Numbered from the stretch's first letter, positions 25,701-35,967 are shown. The stretch is 64,000 bases of DNA from Bradyrhizobium diazoefficiens USDA 110 (GCF_000011365.1 NC_004463.1:4698001-4762000), one strand, 5' to 3'. Notes: generated by a model from the letters alone, not told the origin. Numbers and translations are program-made.

Positions 25701-25984
25701 CAGGCATCGCCGACGCAGACGGGCTCGGCTGCACCGTCCCGCGGCACGTCGGACCACTCAAGGAAGAGACGCCAGAAGCTGTGGAAATCCTCCACCGAGA
25801 AGCGGTCCATCGCAGCGTGATCGCTCAGCTGCTGCCCCGTTCGGGCCTCACACCATTGGCCGAAAGCAGTGAGCTGAGAATGTGCGATGCCATGAGCATC
25901 GGGACGGAACACGACTTCCTCCAAACCCGCCTCTGGGTGGCACGCGACGACCAAGCCGCAGGCAACGTTGGATAGCGTTCGCAT
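22775..25984 (-). CDS. Acetoacetyl-CoA-synthetase-like / acyl carrier / GNAT fusion protein
   Basis: The 1069-residue protein has three parts. Residues 1-650 form an AMP-forming acyl-activating enzyme most like acetoacetyl-CoA synthetase: an N-terminal DFHSFWRLFLEWS...FFPDLRLNYAE segment, P-loop TMFSSGTTGPPK (288-299), SGGTDIIGCF (435-444) and catalytic lysine in FNGKRSEIA (K632). Residues about 685-760 form an acyl carrier domain with LGADSLA, so Ser723 should carry phosphopantetheine. Residues about 775-1069 resemble a GNAT acyltransferase, with VRAQYRGWGMALLASML as the acyl-CoA-binding motif. The simplest reading is that an acid is activated, loaded on the carrier and transferred to an amine or hydroxyl. 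Substrate and acceptor are unknown. It is not obviously in an operon. Confidence 0.82.
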   Translation of the reverse strand: MRTLSNVACGLVVACHPEAGLEEVVFRPDAHGIAHSQLTAFGQWCEARTGQQLSDHAAMDRFSVEDFHSFWRLFLEWSDVPRDGAAEPVCVGDACETARFFPDLRLNYAECLLAGSPGQPVLTACHADGSRDRFTRGALRVAVDRLAKSLQRLGVRRGDHVVAIARNNAEAVIACLATAAIGGTFASCAPEMGVPAILARFAPLEAVVLFGCLRAERWDAGIPVAERVLETAAGLPSLAAIIALDDGSLDVGEGTAPLHRLADLLGDDDGGEIGPSWPRHPFNHLLFTMFSSGTTGPPKCIQHGAGGTLLEHLKEHRLHCDLSHGDRLFFQTSCGWMMWNWQLSALASGVEIVLYDGPLAAADTFWRIVAEERVTVFGTNPAYLHFCEEKGFSPGRVLDLSALRTMLSTGSILYPRQYDWVSSKVKSSMPLQSISGGTDIIGCFVLGNPNLPVHRGEAQCRSLGLDVRSLPPPDDPQAEIGELVCANPFPSRPLGFHGDADGTRFHAAYFAQNPGYWTHGDLIEATPHGGWRLHGRSDGVLNVRGIRIGTAEIYRILDDVGGIVEAMAVEQQAEDEPGGTRMVLLLVLREGVVLDSALAKHIRSELARCGSPAFVPARIAQVDALPVTFNGKRSEIAARDAVNGRPVRNRDALQNAECLEAIANHPVLRAPPTASVSREPTPVCGVLPDVEQLRKDLQAICQRVLDLAPIGWSDNLLDLGADSLAIVSLLLEIESYAGHPVPLSAFLRAPSIEGLIAVLSGAEAMTAQQLGRSGLHVRALGPEDVEPVCRFLEESFRGAGIDATRWRRLFDHGWSDHTRGFMLFDGNALVGFIGAVAARRQVNEEAVLVCNLSSWVVRAQYRGWGMALLASMLDDANATYTCFTPQPSSWAALIAQRFKPLDSQRIAIPPLLQAATLFGSTRPMISFDPAVVRERLTSHQRQIFDDHAAYDCLQLIVVDGPDYAYLVVKRRDQRLAASRLGRLARFLPLKIPYSDILHCSAPVLLLRHLERVKLAILRRQRTVALVAEARIFPVPPRGMMLPMITCFRSPLIADGELDRLYSEIVLLPI

Positions 25985-26206
25985 CGCTCGGGGAGAATCA
26001 TCCTCCGGGGTTATGTGGCGGATTGACGCATGTTGGCGGGAGTACCCCGCCTGAGCGCCAGCGAGCGTAAGCCGCCACTCCTCCAGCCACTTTGGGGTCG
26101 TCTCCTTGATGGCCGCTGTGGGGCACAGGGTGTGAAGTTCCGAGAGTGGGACCGCCTGTCCCGTTCACCCTCGAAAGCAGACATCCCCGGATTTATGAGC
26201 ACATGC

Positions 26207-27214
26207 CTAGGTCGGGTTATCTGCAGCTGCCCGGCCGGAGGTACCGGCGTGTGCCGTCAGCCGGCGCGCGATCGGCGTCAGGAGGTAGGGCGCAAGATGA
26301 ATTGGAAACTGCGTGAGCGCGAAGTAGAGCCAGGTTGTGGCCGGCAGTGCGCCCGCGGTCGCGGCCAGCATCAGCCCGAGATTGCGCTGTGACACCATCA
26401 GGCCGATCGCGAAGGCGCGCTCATAGCCGACGCGGCGGAAGATCAGCGTCGTGACGGTGAGCAGGGTGAAATAGACCGCGAAGGCGAGCAGCGCGACACC
26501 GATCGTGAACAGGGGGGCGGCGAGGAAGTCGGTTGCGACGTCGCCCATCACCGCCGAGGCGAACACCAGCAGGATGACGATGTTGATGCCGTCGATCGGA
26601 CGCTTGTGGCGCTGGATCGTCTCGGTGCCGAACAAGCGGCGGATGACGGTCGCGGCCAGCAGCGATGCCGCGAGGATGCCGAGCAGCTTCAGGCCGAGCG
26701 TGAGCGGCGAGATGCTGAGCATGCCGCCGAGGAAGAGGCTCGCGAACAACGAGGCCGTGAAAGGCACCAGCGCGGTGGCGGTCACCAGCGCGACCAGGGG
26801 AAGCGTCGCATCGAGACCCATGAGCGCTGCGAGCGCCGGGGCGGCCATCATCGGCGAGGCCATGCCCTGCAGCATCAGCGCGAGGAAGAGGCCGGGCGAG
26901 CTTCTGTCGAGCCCGCTTACATGTGCGAGCAGCCCGACGATCAGCGGCACGCCGATCGTGGTCCAGGCCGTGGCGGCCGCGACCAGGGCCGGCCGGCGCA
27001 GATGTCCGTAGAGCGCCGCCAGGTCGACCCGCATGAAGGAGATGCAGAGCAGAAGGAAGATCGCTTCGGTGACGTAGGGGCGCAGCAGCGCGCCGAGCGG
27101 CGGCACCGCAACCGCGATGAAGGCGATGGCCGCCACGGCGCCCGTGCCCTGGTCGCCGAGCCATGTCAGCCCGCGCAGGGGAATGGCGAAGATCGTTTGA
27201 AGATTGGAAGCCAT
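26207..27214 (-). CDS. BASS-type (bile acid:sodium symporter-like) transporter
   Basis: The 335-residue membrane protein has nine or ten hydrophobic segments. Family-like features are ISFMRVDLAALYGHLRRP, a broken-helix GMASPMMAAPALAALMGLD and SQRNLGLMLAAT near the end. BASS-family proteins move organic anions with sodium; the substrate is unknown. I chose the ATG at 27212-27214, twelve bases after the upstream esterase stop, over a GTG at 27247 that overlaps that gene. It is likely co-transcribed with the esterase. Confidence 0.7.
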   Translation of the reverse strand: MASNLQTIFAIPLRGLTWLGDQGTGAVAAIAFIAVAVPPLGALLRPYVTEAIFLLLCISFMRVDLAALYGHLRRPALVAAATAWTTIGVPLIVGLLAHVSGLDRSSPGLFLALMLQGMASPMMAAPALAALMGLDATLPLVALVTATALVPFTASLFASLFLGGMLSISPLTLGLKLLGILAASLLAATVIRRLFGTETIQRHKRPIDGINIVILLVFASAVMGDVATDFLAAPLFTIGVALLAFAVYFTLLTVTTLIFRRVGYERAFAIGLMVSQRNLGLMLAATAGALPATTWLYFALTQFPIHLAPYLLTPIARRLTAHAGTSGRAAADNPT

Positions 27215-27225
27215 GCGCGGCGTCG

Positions 27226-28173
27226 TCAGCCCAATCCCTTCAACCACGCGCCGATCTCGCTGACCGCGACATTGGCCTCTCGCAACAACTTGCCCATGGT
27301 GAAGAAGCCATGGAATTGGCCGGGAAAGTGCTTGTAGGTCACGCTGACGCCGGCCTGCTTCAGGCGCGCGGCATATTCGTCGCCTTCGTCGCGCAGGGGA
27401 TCGGCGCCGGCGGTCAGCACATAGGCCGGCGGCAGGCCGGCAAGGTTTTCCGCGCGCGCCGGCGAGGCGCGCCAGTCGTGGATGTCGGCGGCGCCGTTGA
27501 GGTAATGGTCACGGAACCACCGGATCACCGAATGGGTCAGCAGCACGCTGGTCTCGGGCTCGCTGTGGGAGCCGTGCGTCATGGCGAAATCGACGGCCGG
27601 GTAGATGAGGATCTGGCCGGCGATCGCAGGGCCGCTGTCATCGCGCGCAGCGAGCGCGACGACCGCGGCGAGATTGCCGCCGGCGCTGTCGCCGCCGATC
27701 GAGAGACGGGAGGCGTCGATGCCGAGCTCGCACGCATTCGCGGCAACCCATTTGGTCGCGGCGATCGCATCATCGGCCGCGGCGGGAAATTTGTGCTCGG
27801 GCGCGAGGCGGTAGTCGACCGAGATCACGATCAGCGCGGCTTCGACGGCAAGCTGGCGGCAGACGACGTCATGGGAGTCGAGATCGCCGATCACCCAGCC
27901 GCCGCCATGGAAGAACACCAGCGCCGGCGACAGGCCGTCGTGCCGGCGCGGGTCGTTCGGCACATAGATGCGGGCCGGGATGGTGCCGTGCGGCGCCGGG
28001 ATCGCCAGCGGAGCAACGCGGGCAAGTTCGGGCGGCTCGGGGTTGGTGGCAAAGCGCGCCTGGGCGTAATAGGCGCGCGCTTCCGCTGCGGTCAGGGTCT
28101 CGTAGGCGGGGCGGCCGGCCTCCTGGAAGGCCATGTAGACGGCGGCGGCATCGGGATCGAGCACAACGGGCAT
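27226..28173 (-). CDS. HSL-family alpha/beta hydrolase (esterase)
   Basis: The 315-residue enzyme is a carboxylesterase of the hormone-sensitive-lipase group. The oxyanion-hole motif HGGGW is followed by the nucleophile elbow GDSAGG, a catalytic Asp in AGADPLRDEG, and a catalytic His in GQFHGFF. No signal peptide is visible, so it acts in the cytoplasm. It is the first gene of a pair with the BASS-like transporter. The pairing suggests uptake and hydrolysis of an ester, but the substrate cannot be named. Confidence 0.92.
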   Translation of the reverse strand: MPVVLDPDAAAVYMAFQEAGRPAYETLTAAEARAYYAQARFATNPEPPELARVAPLAIPAPHGTIPARIYVPNDPRRHDGLSPALVFFHGGGWVIGDLDSHDVVCRQLAVEAALIVISVDYRLAPEHKFPAAADDAIAATKWVAANACELGIDASRLSIGGDSAGGNLAAVVALAARDDSGPAIAGQILIYPAVDFAMTHGSHSEPETSVLLTHSVIRWFRDHYLNGAADIHDWRASPARAENLAGLPPAYVLTAGADPLRDEGDEYAARLKQAGVSVTYKHFPGQFHGFFTMGKLLREANVAVSEIGAWLKGLG

Positions 28174-28423
28174 GGGGGGCGACCTTGGGGCTTCTGTTTA
28201 TCGTTGGACGGCATGTTCGGGGGGCGGGACCTGCCTCGGCCCCCAGGGAAGGGTCGTCCGACTATCCCATTCGGCCGGTGGTCTGGCCAGCCGGGGCCGG
28301 GCAGGGCAGGGATGCCGCCCTTTCCCCGCCGTATTCGGCGTGTTAACCGGATGGCCTGCGAGCGGCGGTATCCCCTGTAGAATGTCCAGCAAGCCCGATT
28401 CGCTGTTGAAGCCGCGCGAGAAG

Positions 28424-29422
28424 ATGGTTCGAACCCTTACCCTGACAGGTCTTGCGGCGCTTCTTGCCGCCACTGCGCTCACGGCTGCGACGCCCTCACA
28501 GGCGCAGATCGGCACGATCTTCTCCGATCCGCCGCCGCTGCGGCCGCCCGGCAGCATTCCGCGCGGACAGCCGCAGCCGCAGGTGCCCGACGACGACGAG
28601 GAGGTCCCCGAGCTGCCGCCGCAGGGCCGCGTGCTGCCATCGCGTCCGATGGCGCCGCCGCCCGGACGTCAGGGCAATGTCATGCCGGGGCCGGTCGAGA
28701 CCCAGCCTTTGGCGCCGCCGCCAGGCTCCACCGTCGCTCCGCCGAACCAGCCGCCGCCCGTGGCGGTCACGCCGCCAGGCGCCCCCCAGCCGGGCGCGCC
28801 CGGTCAGCGCCAGCCCCAGCAGAAGGGCGGGCCGGGCGGTGCCGTGCCGCAGACGCCGGCGAGCCTGCAGCCGGGCGACGAGGTCGTGACCGAGCCGCCG
28901 GCCCAGAAGATCGTGAACAAGAAGGCGACCTTCTCCGGCCTCGACAAGATCACCGGACGCATCATCAATTTCGACGAGGATATCGGCGAGACCGTCCAGT
29001 TCGGCGCGCTGCGCGTCAAGACCGATGCCTGCTACACTAGGCCGGCGACGGAAGCCGCCAACACCGACGCCTTCGTCGAAGTCGACGAGATCACCTTGCA
29101 GGGCGAGGTGAAGCGGATTTTTTCGGGCTGGATGTACGCGGCAAGCCCCGGCCTGCACGGCGTCGAGCATCCGATCTACGACATCTGGCTGACCGACTGC
29201 AAAGAGCCGCAGCAGACCATTGCGACGGCTGCACCGGATCCCGCGACCAAGCCGGCTGCGCCGCCGCCGCCCGCGCAGAAGAAGGCCGCGCCCAAGCAGG
29301 CCGTGCAGCAGCGTCCGCCGCAGCCATTGCCGCCGATCCAGCAGCAGCAACCGGCACCGCCGCCGCCCCCGCCACCGGAGCAGCGGCCAGGCCTGTTCGG
29401 TATCCCCGGATTCGGCCGCTAA
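28424..29422 (+). CDS. DUF2155-domain proline-rich exported protein
   Basis: The protein (332 residues from the ATG at 28424; an in-frame ATG at 28382 would add 14) has a signal peptide ending ATPSQAQ. A long Pro/Gln-rich segment is followed by the DUF2155 domain: FSGLDKITGRIINFDEDIG through VKTDACYTRP, FSGWMYAASPGLHGVEHPIYDIWLTDC. A Pro/Gln-rich tail ends GLFGIPGFGR. DUF2155 has no assigned function. The low-complexity flanks suggest a periplasmic or wall-associated protein. It converges on aat with 12 bases between stops, an arrangement common in Rhizobiales. Confidence 0.88.
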   Translation: MVRTLTLTGLAALLAATALTAATPSQAQIGTIFSDPPPLRPPGSIPRGQPQPQVPDDDEEVPELPPQGRVLPSRPMAPPPGRQGNVMPGPVETQPLAPPPGSTVAPPNQPPPVAVTPPGAPQPGAPGQRQPQQKGGPGGAVPQTPASLQPGDEVVTEPPAQKIVNKKATFSGLDKITGRIINFDEDIGETVQFGALRVKTDACYTRPATEAANTDAFVEVDEITLQGEVKRIFSGWMYAASPGLHGVEHPIYDIWLTDCKEPQQTIATAAPDPATKPAAPPPPAQKKAAPKQAVQQRPPQPLPPIQQQQPAPPPPPPPEQRPGLFGIPGFGR

Positions 29423-29434
29423 GCCGGCTATCGA

Positions 29435-30115
29435 CTATTGCCGCGAGGCGATGATCTCGAGCGCGCGAGCGCCCGGGATCGCCTCGCCGGGCGAGAGCTT
29501 GAGGAAATCGCCGGGCTCGCCCGCCAGCGCCTTGTCGAGCAGCGCGGTGTAGCGCCGCCGCGGAATCTCGACCGCACCGAAGTTCTTCAGATGCTCGGTG
29601 ACATATTGCGTGTCGAGCAGCTCGAAACCGCCATGGATGAGCCGCGCGACCAGGTGCACCAGCGCGACCTTCGAGGCATCGCGCGCGGTGTGAAACATGC
29701 TCTCGCCGAAGAAGGCGCGTCCCAGGCTCACGCCGTAGAGCCCACCGACGAGGTCGTCGCCCTGCCAGGCCTCGACGCTGTGGCAATGGCCGAGCTCGAA
29801 CAGGCCACTATAGAGGTCGCGGATGCGCTTGTTGATCCAGGTGTCCTCGCGCCCGGCCTGCGGCGCGGCGCAGCCGGCAATCGTGGCCTTGAACGCGGTG
29901 TTGACGGTCACGCGAAACCCATCCGAGCGCACGGTGCGCGCGAGCCGCGAGGCCACGCGGAAGCCGCCGAGCGGGATGACGCCGCGCAATTCCGGCTCGA
30001 CCCAGAACAGGGTCGGATCGTCGGCGCTCTCGGCCATCGGAAAGATGCCGCAGGCATAGGCGCGCAGCAGCACGGCCGGCGTAATTTCAGACGAAGCGGA
30101 GTCGCGCGAAGTCAT
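29435..30115 (-). CDS. aat: Leucyl/phenylalanyl-tRNA--protein transferase
   Basis: The 226-residue enzyme adds Leu or Phe to proteins with N-terminal Arg or Lys, marking them for ClpAP by the N-end rule. Family signatures are YACGIFPMA near the N-terminus, [25 protein letters not shown], and [23 protein letters not shown] chose the ATG at 30113-30115 (MTSRDSASS) over a frame start eight codons earlier. It faces the DUF2155 gene and lies downstream of the signalling operon on the same strand. Confidence 0.95.
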   Translation of the reverse strand: MTSRDSASSEITPAVLLRAYACGIFPMAESADDPTLFWVEPELRGVIPLGGFRVASRLARTVRSDGFRVTVNTAFKATIAGCAAPQAGREDTWINKRIRDLYSGLFELGHCHSVEAWQGDDLVGGLYGVSLGRAFFGESMFHTARDASKVALVHLVARLIHGGFELLDTQYVTEHLKNFGAVEIPRRRYTALLDKALAGEPGDFLKLSPGEAIPGARALEIIASRQ

Positions 30116-30162
30116 GGTGCAACAATAGCAGGATCGCAATGCGGTTGCGATGGGGGCGCGGG

Positions 30163-31278
30163 TCAGCTCGCGGCGGCGCTGTTGCTCTTGCCGGGCGCGA
30201 CGGGTATGCGGGGGAACCTCAAAAAGATGCGGGTTCCGCTGTGGGCGGGATCGCGCTCGACCGAGGCGTCGAGCTTGGTGGCCATGGCCGCAACGATGCG
30301 CTGGCCCATGCCGGTGGAGCGCGGATCGGCCTTGACGTTGTCGCCGACGCCGTCATCGGCAATCGCCAGCAGCAGATTCTCGCCCTGCAGGGTCAGCTCG
30401 ACATGGATCGGGCCGGCCCCGTCGGGATAGGCGTATTTCACCGCGTTCATCACCAGCTCGTTGACGATGATGCCGACGGCGACCGCGCGGTCCGGATCGA
30501 TCTCGATCGGCTCGGCCTTCAGCGTCAGGCGCGACATCCGGTTACCTTCGGCCGAACGGCGCAGGTCCTCGAGCAGCGAGTCCAGGTACTGGTTCAGGAC
30601 GACGCTCTTGAGGTCCTGCGAGGTGTAGAGGCGGCGGTGCACCTGCGCGACCGCGGCGACGCGGCCCATCGCGTTGGTCAGCGCGGCCTTGACCTCTTCC
30701 TGCCCGGCTGAGCTCGCCTGAAGATGCAGCAGCGAGGCGATGATCTGGAGCGAATTGCCGACGCGGTGATTGACCTCACGCAGCAGCATCTCGCGCTCGG
30801 CGGCGAGCGCGGCATAGCGGTCGCGCGAGGCGTGGATCTCGGCTTCGGCCTCCTCGCGCGCATTCTGCAATTCGGCCTGGCGCAGCGCGCCCTCCGCCGC
30901 GACGTGAAGCAGGGGGATGAAGTCGCCCTTGACGTCCTTGACGAGGTAGTCGGCCGCGCCCGCCTTCAGCGCGGTGACCGCGATGCTGGAATCCTGCGAG
31001 GCGGTGACGAACACCACGGGTGGGGCGCCCGGGATCGCCATGATCTGCTCCAGCGTCTCGAGGCCGTCGAGACCCGGCATGTACTGGTCGAGCGCAACGA
31101 CGTCGATGCCGCTTTCGATGCTGTCCTGGGCGCCGGCGCGGCGGATGTGCTCGAGGCCTTCCTCGCCGCTCGCGGCATGAACGACCCTGTAGCCGCGCCG
31201 CGTCAGGCCGCGGTCGACCAGGCGCGCGAGCGCGTCGTCGTCGTCGATATACAGCAGTGTCGGCGTTCTCTGGTTCAT
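30163..31278 (-). CDS. Receiver-HWE/HisKA_2 histidine kinase
   Basis: The 371-residue soluble protein has a receiver domain at its N-terminus ([13 protein letters not shown], likely phospho-Asp in [15 protein letters not shown] near residue 115). A coiled linker leads to a HisKA_2-type kinase (motif [13 protein letters not shown] with the phospho-His) and an ATPase domain ([22 protein letters not shown]). It is the last gene of a three-gene operon; its ATG overlaps the upstream stop by four bases. Phosphate probably flows from the CHASE3 kinase through the small receiver to this protein or the reverse. HWE-like kinases often feed the general stress response in Rhizobiales, but no PhyR or EcfG gene is here. 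Confidence 0.9.
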   Translation of the reverse strand: MNQRTPTLLYIDDDDALARLVDRGLTRRGYRVVHAASGEEGLEHIRRAGAQDSIESGIDVVALDQYMPGLDGLETLEQIMAIPGAPPVVFVTASQDSSIAVTALKAGAADYLVKDVKGDFIPLLHVAAEGALRQAELQNAREEAEAEIHASRDRYAALAAEREMLLREVNHRVGNSLQIIASLLHLQASSAGQEEVKAALTNAMGRVAAVAQVHRRLYTSQDLKSVVLNQYLDSLLEDLRRSAEGNRMSRLTLKAEPIEIDPDRAVAVGIIVNELVMNAVKYAYPDGAGPIHVELTLQGENLLLAIADDGVGDNVKADPRSTGMGQRIVAAMATKLDASVERDPAHSGTRIFLRFPRIPVAPGKSNSAAAS

Positions 31279-31715
31279 GTGGCGGCGGGCGGGACCTGGA
31301 TGACCGAGAAGAACAGCCCGAGTTGCCGGATGGCGTTGGCGAAATTCTCGTAGTTGACGGGTTTGGTGATGTAGACGTTGCAGCCGAGCTCGTAGCAGCG
31401 CTTGATCTCCTGGGAGTCGTCTGTGGTCGTGAGGACGACTACGGGCGATGCCTTGAGATGACTGTTTTCCTTGATCTGCTTCAAAATGTCGATCCCGCTC
31501 ATGTCGGGCAGGTTGAGGTCGAGCAGGATCAGGAGGGCATTTCCCTTCTGGGAAAGCCCGCTGCCGTCGGCGCCGAACAGGTGTCTCATCGCGTCGGTGC
31601 CGTTGCCGAACGGGATGATCTCGTTGTTGACGCCGGAGCGACGGATGTTGCGCTCGATCAGCCGGGCGTGCCCCTCGTCGTCCTCGATCATGATGATGGT
31701 AACAGGCTGCGTCAT
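31275..31715 (-). CDS. Rcp1-like single-domain response regulator
   Basis: The 146-residue receiver has acidic pocket MIEDDEGHARL, phospho-Asp in LILLDLNLPDMSG, TTT as switch residues and ITKPVN with the conserved lysine. The sequence is of the type paired with phytochrome- or CHASE-type kinases (Rcp1-like). There is no output domain. Four-base overlaps join it to the kinase genes on both sides. Confidence 0.92.
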   Translation of the reverse strand: MTQPVTIIMIEDDEGHARLIERNIRRSGVNNEIIPFGNGTDAMRHLFGADGSGLSQKGNALLILLDLNLPDMSGIDILKQIKENSHLKASPVVVLTTTDDSQEIKRCYELGCNVYITKPVNYENFANAIRQLGLFFSVIQVPPAAT

Positions 31716-33229
31716 CGATCTACGTTCCGGTTGCTGGCGTTCCAGACGACAGGCAGCGTGATCGTGAATGTGCTGCCCGCGTTCAGTTCCGACGATACCG
31801 ACATGGTGCCGCCGAGACGGCGCACAAGTGCACGCACATGTGCAAGACCTATGCCCTGTCCGGGCTTGTCCTGGGTTCCCGCGCGCCGGAACAGGTCGAA
31901 GATCCGCTGATGATCTTTTGGATCGATGCCGCGGCCGTTGTCGCTGATCTCGAAGATAGCGTAGCCGAGCTTGGTGCGCCCGCGAATTCTGATCTCTCCG
32001 GGCTCCCCGCTCTTGAGATATTTGATCGCGTTGTCGATCAGATTGGAGAAGATCTGCTCCAGCGCAAGGCGGTCGCTGACGATATTCGGCAGGGGCGCGA
32101 TGTGGATCTCGGCCTGCGCTTCCACCGCCTGATGCGCCAGTGTCGACACGATGGCCTCGACAAACTCGCGGATGTCGATCTTCTCCGGCTGGAATTCGCG
32201 CCGACCCTCGCGGGTGAGGTTGAGGATCGCCGAGATCAGCCGGTCCATCTTGGCGATCGACGATTTGATGAAGCCGAGCGCCTCGGAAAAGTCCGCTGAA
32301 AGCTGCTGGTCGGGGCCTTCGAGCGCGATCTCGCCGGGGGCCAGGGGTGGCCCGTCGGCCGGGACGCGGGTAAGGCTGCCGATGCGGCGGAAAATGTCGC
32401 CGCCGAGTTCTTCGAGTTCGCTGGTGAAGCCCATGATGTTGACGAGCGGCGAGCGCAAATCGTGGCTGACGATATAGGCAAAGCGCTGGATTTCGTTGTT
32501 GGCCTCGCGCAGGTCTGCCGTACGCTCGTCGACGACGGTCTCCAGGTTGACGTTGGCATCGCGCAGGCGCATTTCGGCCTCGTCACGGGCGCGGGCCGAG
32601 CGCCGCACCAGCCAGATCGAGATCAGGGCCAGCACCACGACGAGGCCGGAGCCGATGCCGGTCATCGACGCGGCCAGCGTCTGGCTCTGGTCGGAGTTGG
32701 CGGTGCGAATCCGGAACAGTCGTTCCTCTTCGCGGGTCATCGCGTTGGCCAGGTTGCTGATCGTGGTTGTAGTGTTGCCGGCGGCGGCCTCGCGGATCAG
32801 CGCCGTGGCCTTGTCGGGTTGGCCCTGCTTCACGAAATTCATCTCGCGCGAGAACTGGTCGAGCCGGGTCTCAATCGCCGCGCTCAGCTTCTCGATGCTG
32901 TCGCGTTGCGCCGGATTGTCGCCGATCTGCCGCGTGAGCTTGTCGAGCGCCGGAATGATCGCTGCAACGGCCTTCTCGTGATCCGACTGGAAATCCGGTC
33001 CCTGCGTCAGGAGAAAGCCGCGGGCGCTGCTCTCGGCGCGTCGGACTTCGAGCAGCAGGGTGTTGATCTGGTTCTCCACCTCGATGGTGTGGACGACCGA
33101 TTTGCTGTCTTCCCGCGCCTTGTTGACCAGATAGACGGAGCCGGCGCTGATCACGGTCAGCACCAGAAGGCCCGCAGCGAACAGCAGGATCTGCCAAAAT
33201 GCGCGCCGCCGCTGCGCCTCAGCGGTCAC
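31712..33229 (-). CDS. CHASE3 sensor histidine kinase
   Basis: The 505-residue protein begins with a GTG at 33227-33229. It has a membrane segment (about 12-34), a CHASE3 extracytoplasmic sensor (with RRAESSARGFLLTQGPDF), a second membrane segment (about 195-212), a coiled linker, a HisKA domain (FAYIVSHDLRSPLVNIMGF) and an ATPase domain (NLIDNAIKYLK, ISDNGRGIDP, GQGIGLAHVRALV). It heads the operon with two receiver-containing proteins. CHASE3 sensors detect unknown periplasmic or membrane signals. Its CHASE3 region resembles that of the hybrid kinase at 16.4-18.7 kb, so the two systems may be paralogous. Confidence 0.93.
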   Translation of the reverse strand: MTAEAQRRRAFWQILLFAAGLLVLTVISAGSVYLVNKAREDSKSVVHTIEVENQINTLLLEVRRAESSARGFLLTQGPDFQSDHEKAVAAIIPALDKLTRQIGDNPAQRDSIEKLSAAIETRLDQFSREMNFVKQGQPDKATALIREAAAGNTTTTISNLANAMTREEERLFRIRTANSDQSQTLAASMTGIGSGLVVVLALISIWLVRRSARARDEAEMRLRDANVNLETVVDERTADLREANNEIQRFAYIVSHDLRSPLVNIMGFTSELEELGGDIFRRIGSLTRVPADGPPLAPGEIALEGPDQQLSADFSEALGFIKSSIAKMDRLISAILNLTREGRREFQPEKIDIREFVEAIVSTLAHQAVEAQAEIHIAPLPNIVSDRLALEQIFSNLIDNAIKYLKSGEPGEIRIRGRTKLGYAIFEISDNGRGIDPKDHQRIFDLFRRAGTQDKPGQGIGLAHVRALVRRLGGTMSVSSELNAGSTFTITLPVVWNASNRNVDR

Positions 33230-33333
33230 GACGGTCTCGCCCTGTTACGCCGGTGGAGTTCAAAACGCCCCCTTGGAACTGCCCAACCGTCCAGAACGCG
33301 ATTGGGGCGAGAGGGTTCCACGGGGCGGGAAGA

Positions 33334-34692
<1,359 letters not shown>

Positions 34693-34751
34693 GGTGTCCT
34701 TAAGGGACTGGCGCGCGAAATGCGACGGGGGCAGCTGAGCTGCCCTGGCCG

Positions 34752-35237
34752 TTACTCAATGATGACGAGCGGCTCACCGAACTCGACCGGCTGGCCGTCC
34801 TCGACCAGGATCTGCGTCACCGTGCCGGCGCGCAACGAGGGGATCTGGTTCATGGTCTTCATGGCTTCGATGATCAGCAGCGTCTGACCGACCGAGACCT
34901 TGCTGCCGACCTCGATGAACGGCTTGGCGCCGGGCTCCGGCGCCCAGTAGGCGGTGCCGACCATCGGCGAGGTGACGGCGCCGGGATGCTTCGACAGGTC
35001 GGCCGCCGCGGCAACAGCGGGCGCGGCCGTGGCCACCGGCAGGCCGGCGGCAGCGACCGGCATCGGCATGGTCGCGGCAACGCTGATGTTGCGGGCGACG
35101 CGCAGGCGCAGGCCCGCGCGCTCGATCTCGATCTCGGTGAGGCTGGTCTCATCGAGCAGCAGGGCGAGCTCGCGGACGAGCGCGGAATCCTCGCTGGAAA
35201 ACTTTGCGGCTGCTTTGTCGTCTGGCTGGCGCGCCAT
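34752..35237 (-). CDS. accB: Biotin carboxyl carrier protein of acetyl-CoA carboxylase
   Basis: The 161-residue protein carries biotin on Lys127 in EAMKTMNQI within a C-terminal biotinyl domain (about 85-161). An N-terminal helical region and an Ala/Pro linker (about 53-80) are typical. It lies 36 bases after aroQ and 59 before accC on the same strand. The residue after the biotinylated lysine is Thr, where many AccB have Val, a minor variation. Confidence 0.98.
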   Translation of the reverse strand: MARQPDDKAAAKFSSEDSALVRELALLLDETSLTEIEIERAGLRLRVARNISVAATMPMPVAAAGLPVATAAPAVAAAADLSKHPGAVTSPMVGTAYWAPEPGAKPFIEVGSKVSVGQTLLIIEAMKTMNQIPSLRAGTVTQILVEDGQPVEFGEPLVIIE

Positions 35238-35273
35238 GTTCTTGATCCGAATGTTCTGTGTGGGGAGGGAGCG

Positions 35274-35741
35274 TCAGGCTTTGGGCTTGAGGCCGAGCTT
35301 GGCGGCAAGGCCCTGGATGGCGAGGCGGTAGCCCTCGATGCCGAAACCGCAGAGCGAGGCGAAGGCCGCGCGCGCGGTGTAGGAGTGATGACGGAAGCTC
35401 TCGCGGGCGTGGATGTTGGTCACGTGCACTTCGACCGTCGGGATCTGCACAGCGAGCAGCGCATCGTGCAGGGCGATCGAGGTGTGCGAATAGCCGCCGG
35501 CATTGATGATGATGCCCTTCATCTTACGCGCATGCGCTTCGTGGATGAAGTCGATCAACTCGCCCTCGCGGTTGGATTGACGGCAGTCGGCCTTGAGACC
35601 GAATGATGCCGCCGTCTCCCGGCACAGCGCCTCGACGTCGGCCAAGGTCGCGTGACCATACTTTTCGGGCTCGCGCGTCCCCAACATGTTGAGGTTCGGC
35701 CCGTTGAGAACGAGGATCGTGTCGGTTGCTGGTTCGGCCAT
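35274..35741 (-). CDS. aroQ: Type II 3-dehydroquinate dehydratase
   Basis: The 155-residue enzyme dehydrates 3-dehydroquinate in the shikimate pathway. Motifs are [18 protein letters not shown] with the catalytic loop Arg and Tyr, [10 protein letters not shown], and [17 protein letters not shown] with the catalytic His. The ATG at 35739-35741 follows a GGGATTGGA purine stretch; an upstream extension to 35789 is not family-like. It heads the aroQ-accB-accC operon, an arrangement common in alphaproteobacteria. Confidence 0.97.
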   Translation of the reverse strand: MAEPATDTILVLNGPNLNMLGTREPEKYGHATLADVEALCRETAASFGLKADCRQSNREGELIDFIHEAHARKMKGIIINAGGYSHTSIALHDALLAVQIPTVEVHVTNIHARESFRHHSYTARAAFASLCGFGIEGYRLAIQGLAAKLGLKPKA

Positions 35742-35917
35742 TCCAATCCCGTAAGAGGTGTTTCGGCGTGGCGGGGTTATAGGTAACAAAGCGCCCTAGG
35801 GGAAGCCTTGAAGGACCTCCCAGAGGCCTTCAGGCACCTCATCCGGGGTGCAAAAACCTGTGCGGAAGCTACGGAAATTGCTTGTTAACCAGTCAAAAGC
35901 ATGGCTGTCGGCCGAAC

Positions 35918-35950
35918 GCAAAGGGGCGGGCATCGCTGCCCGCCCCTGAG
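35918..35950 (-). terminator. Hairpin terminator after the DUF1236 gene
   Basis: An 11-base GC stem (GGGGCGGGCA / TGCCCGCCCC plus one A-T pair) with a 4-base loop lies about 20 bases past the DUF1236 stop. The T run on the minus strand is short (TTT), so termination may be partial. Confidence 0.6.
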
Positions 35951-35967
35951 GTTGCCGTCATCCGGCC

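Noticed and set aside
26030..26392. Small plus-strand gene between the fusion enzyme and the BASS-like transporter
   Set aside because: The frame overlaps the transporter coding end, has no ribosome binding site and shows no domain character.
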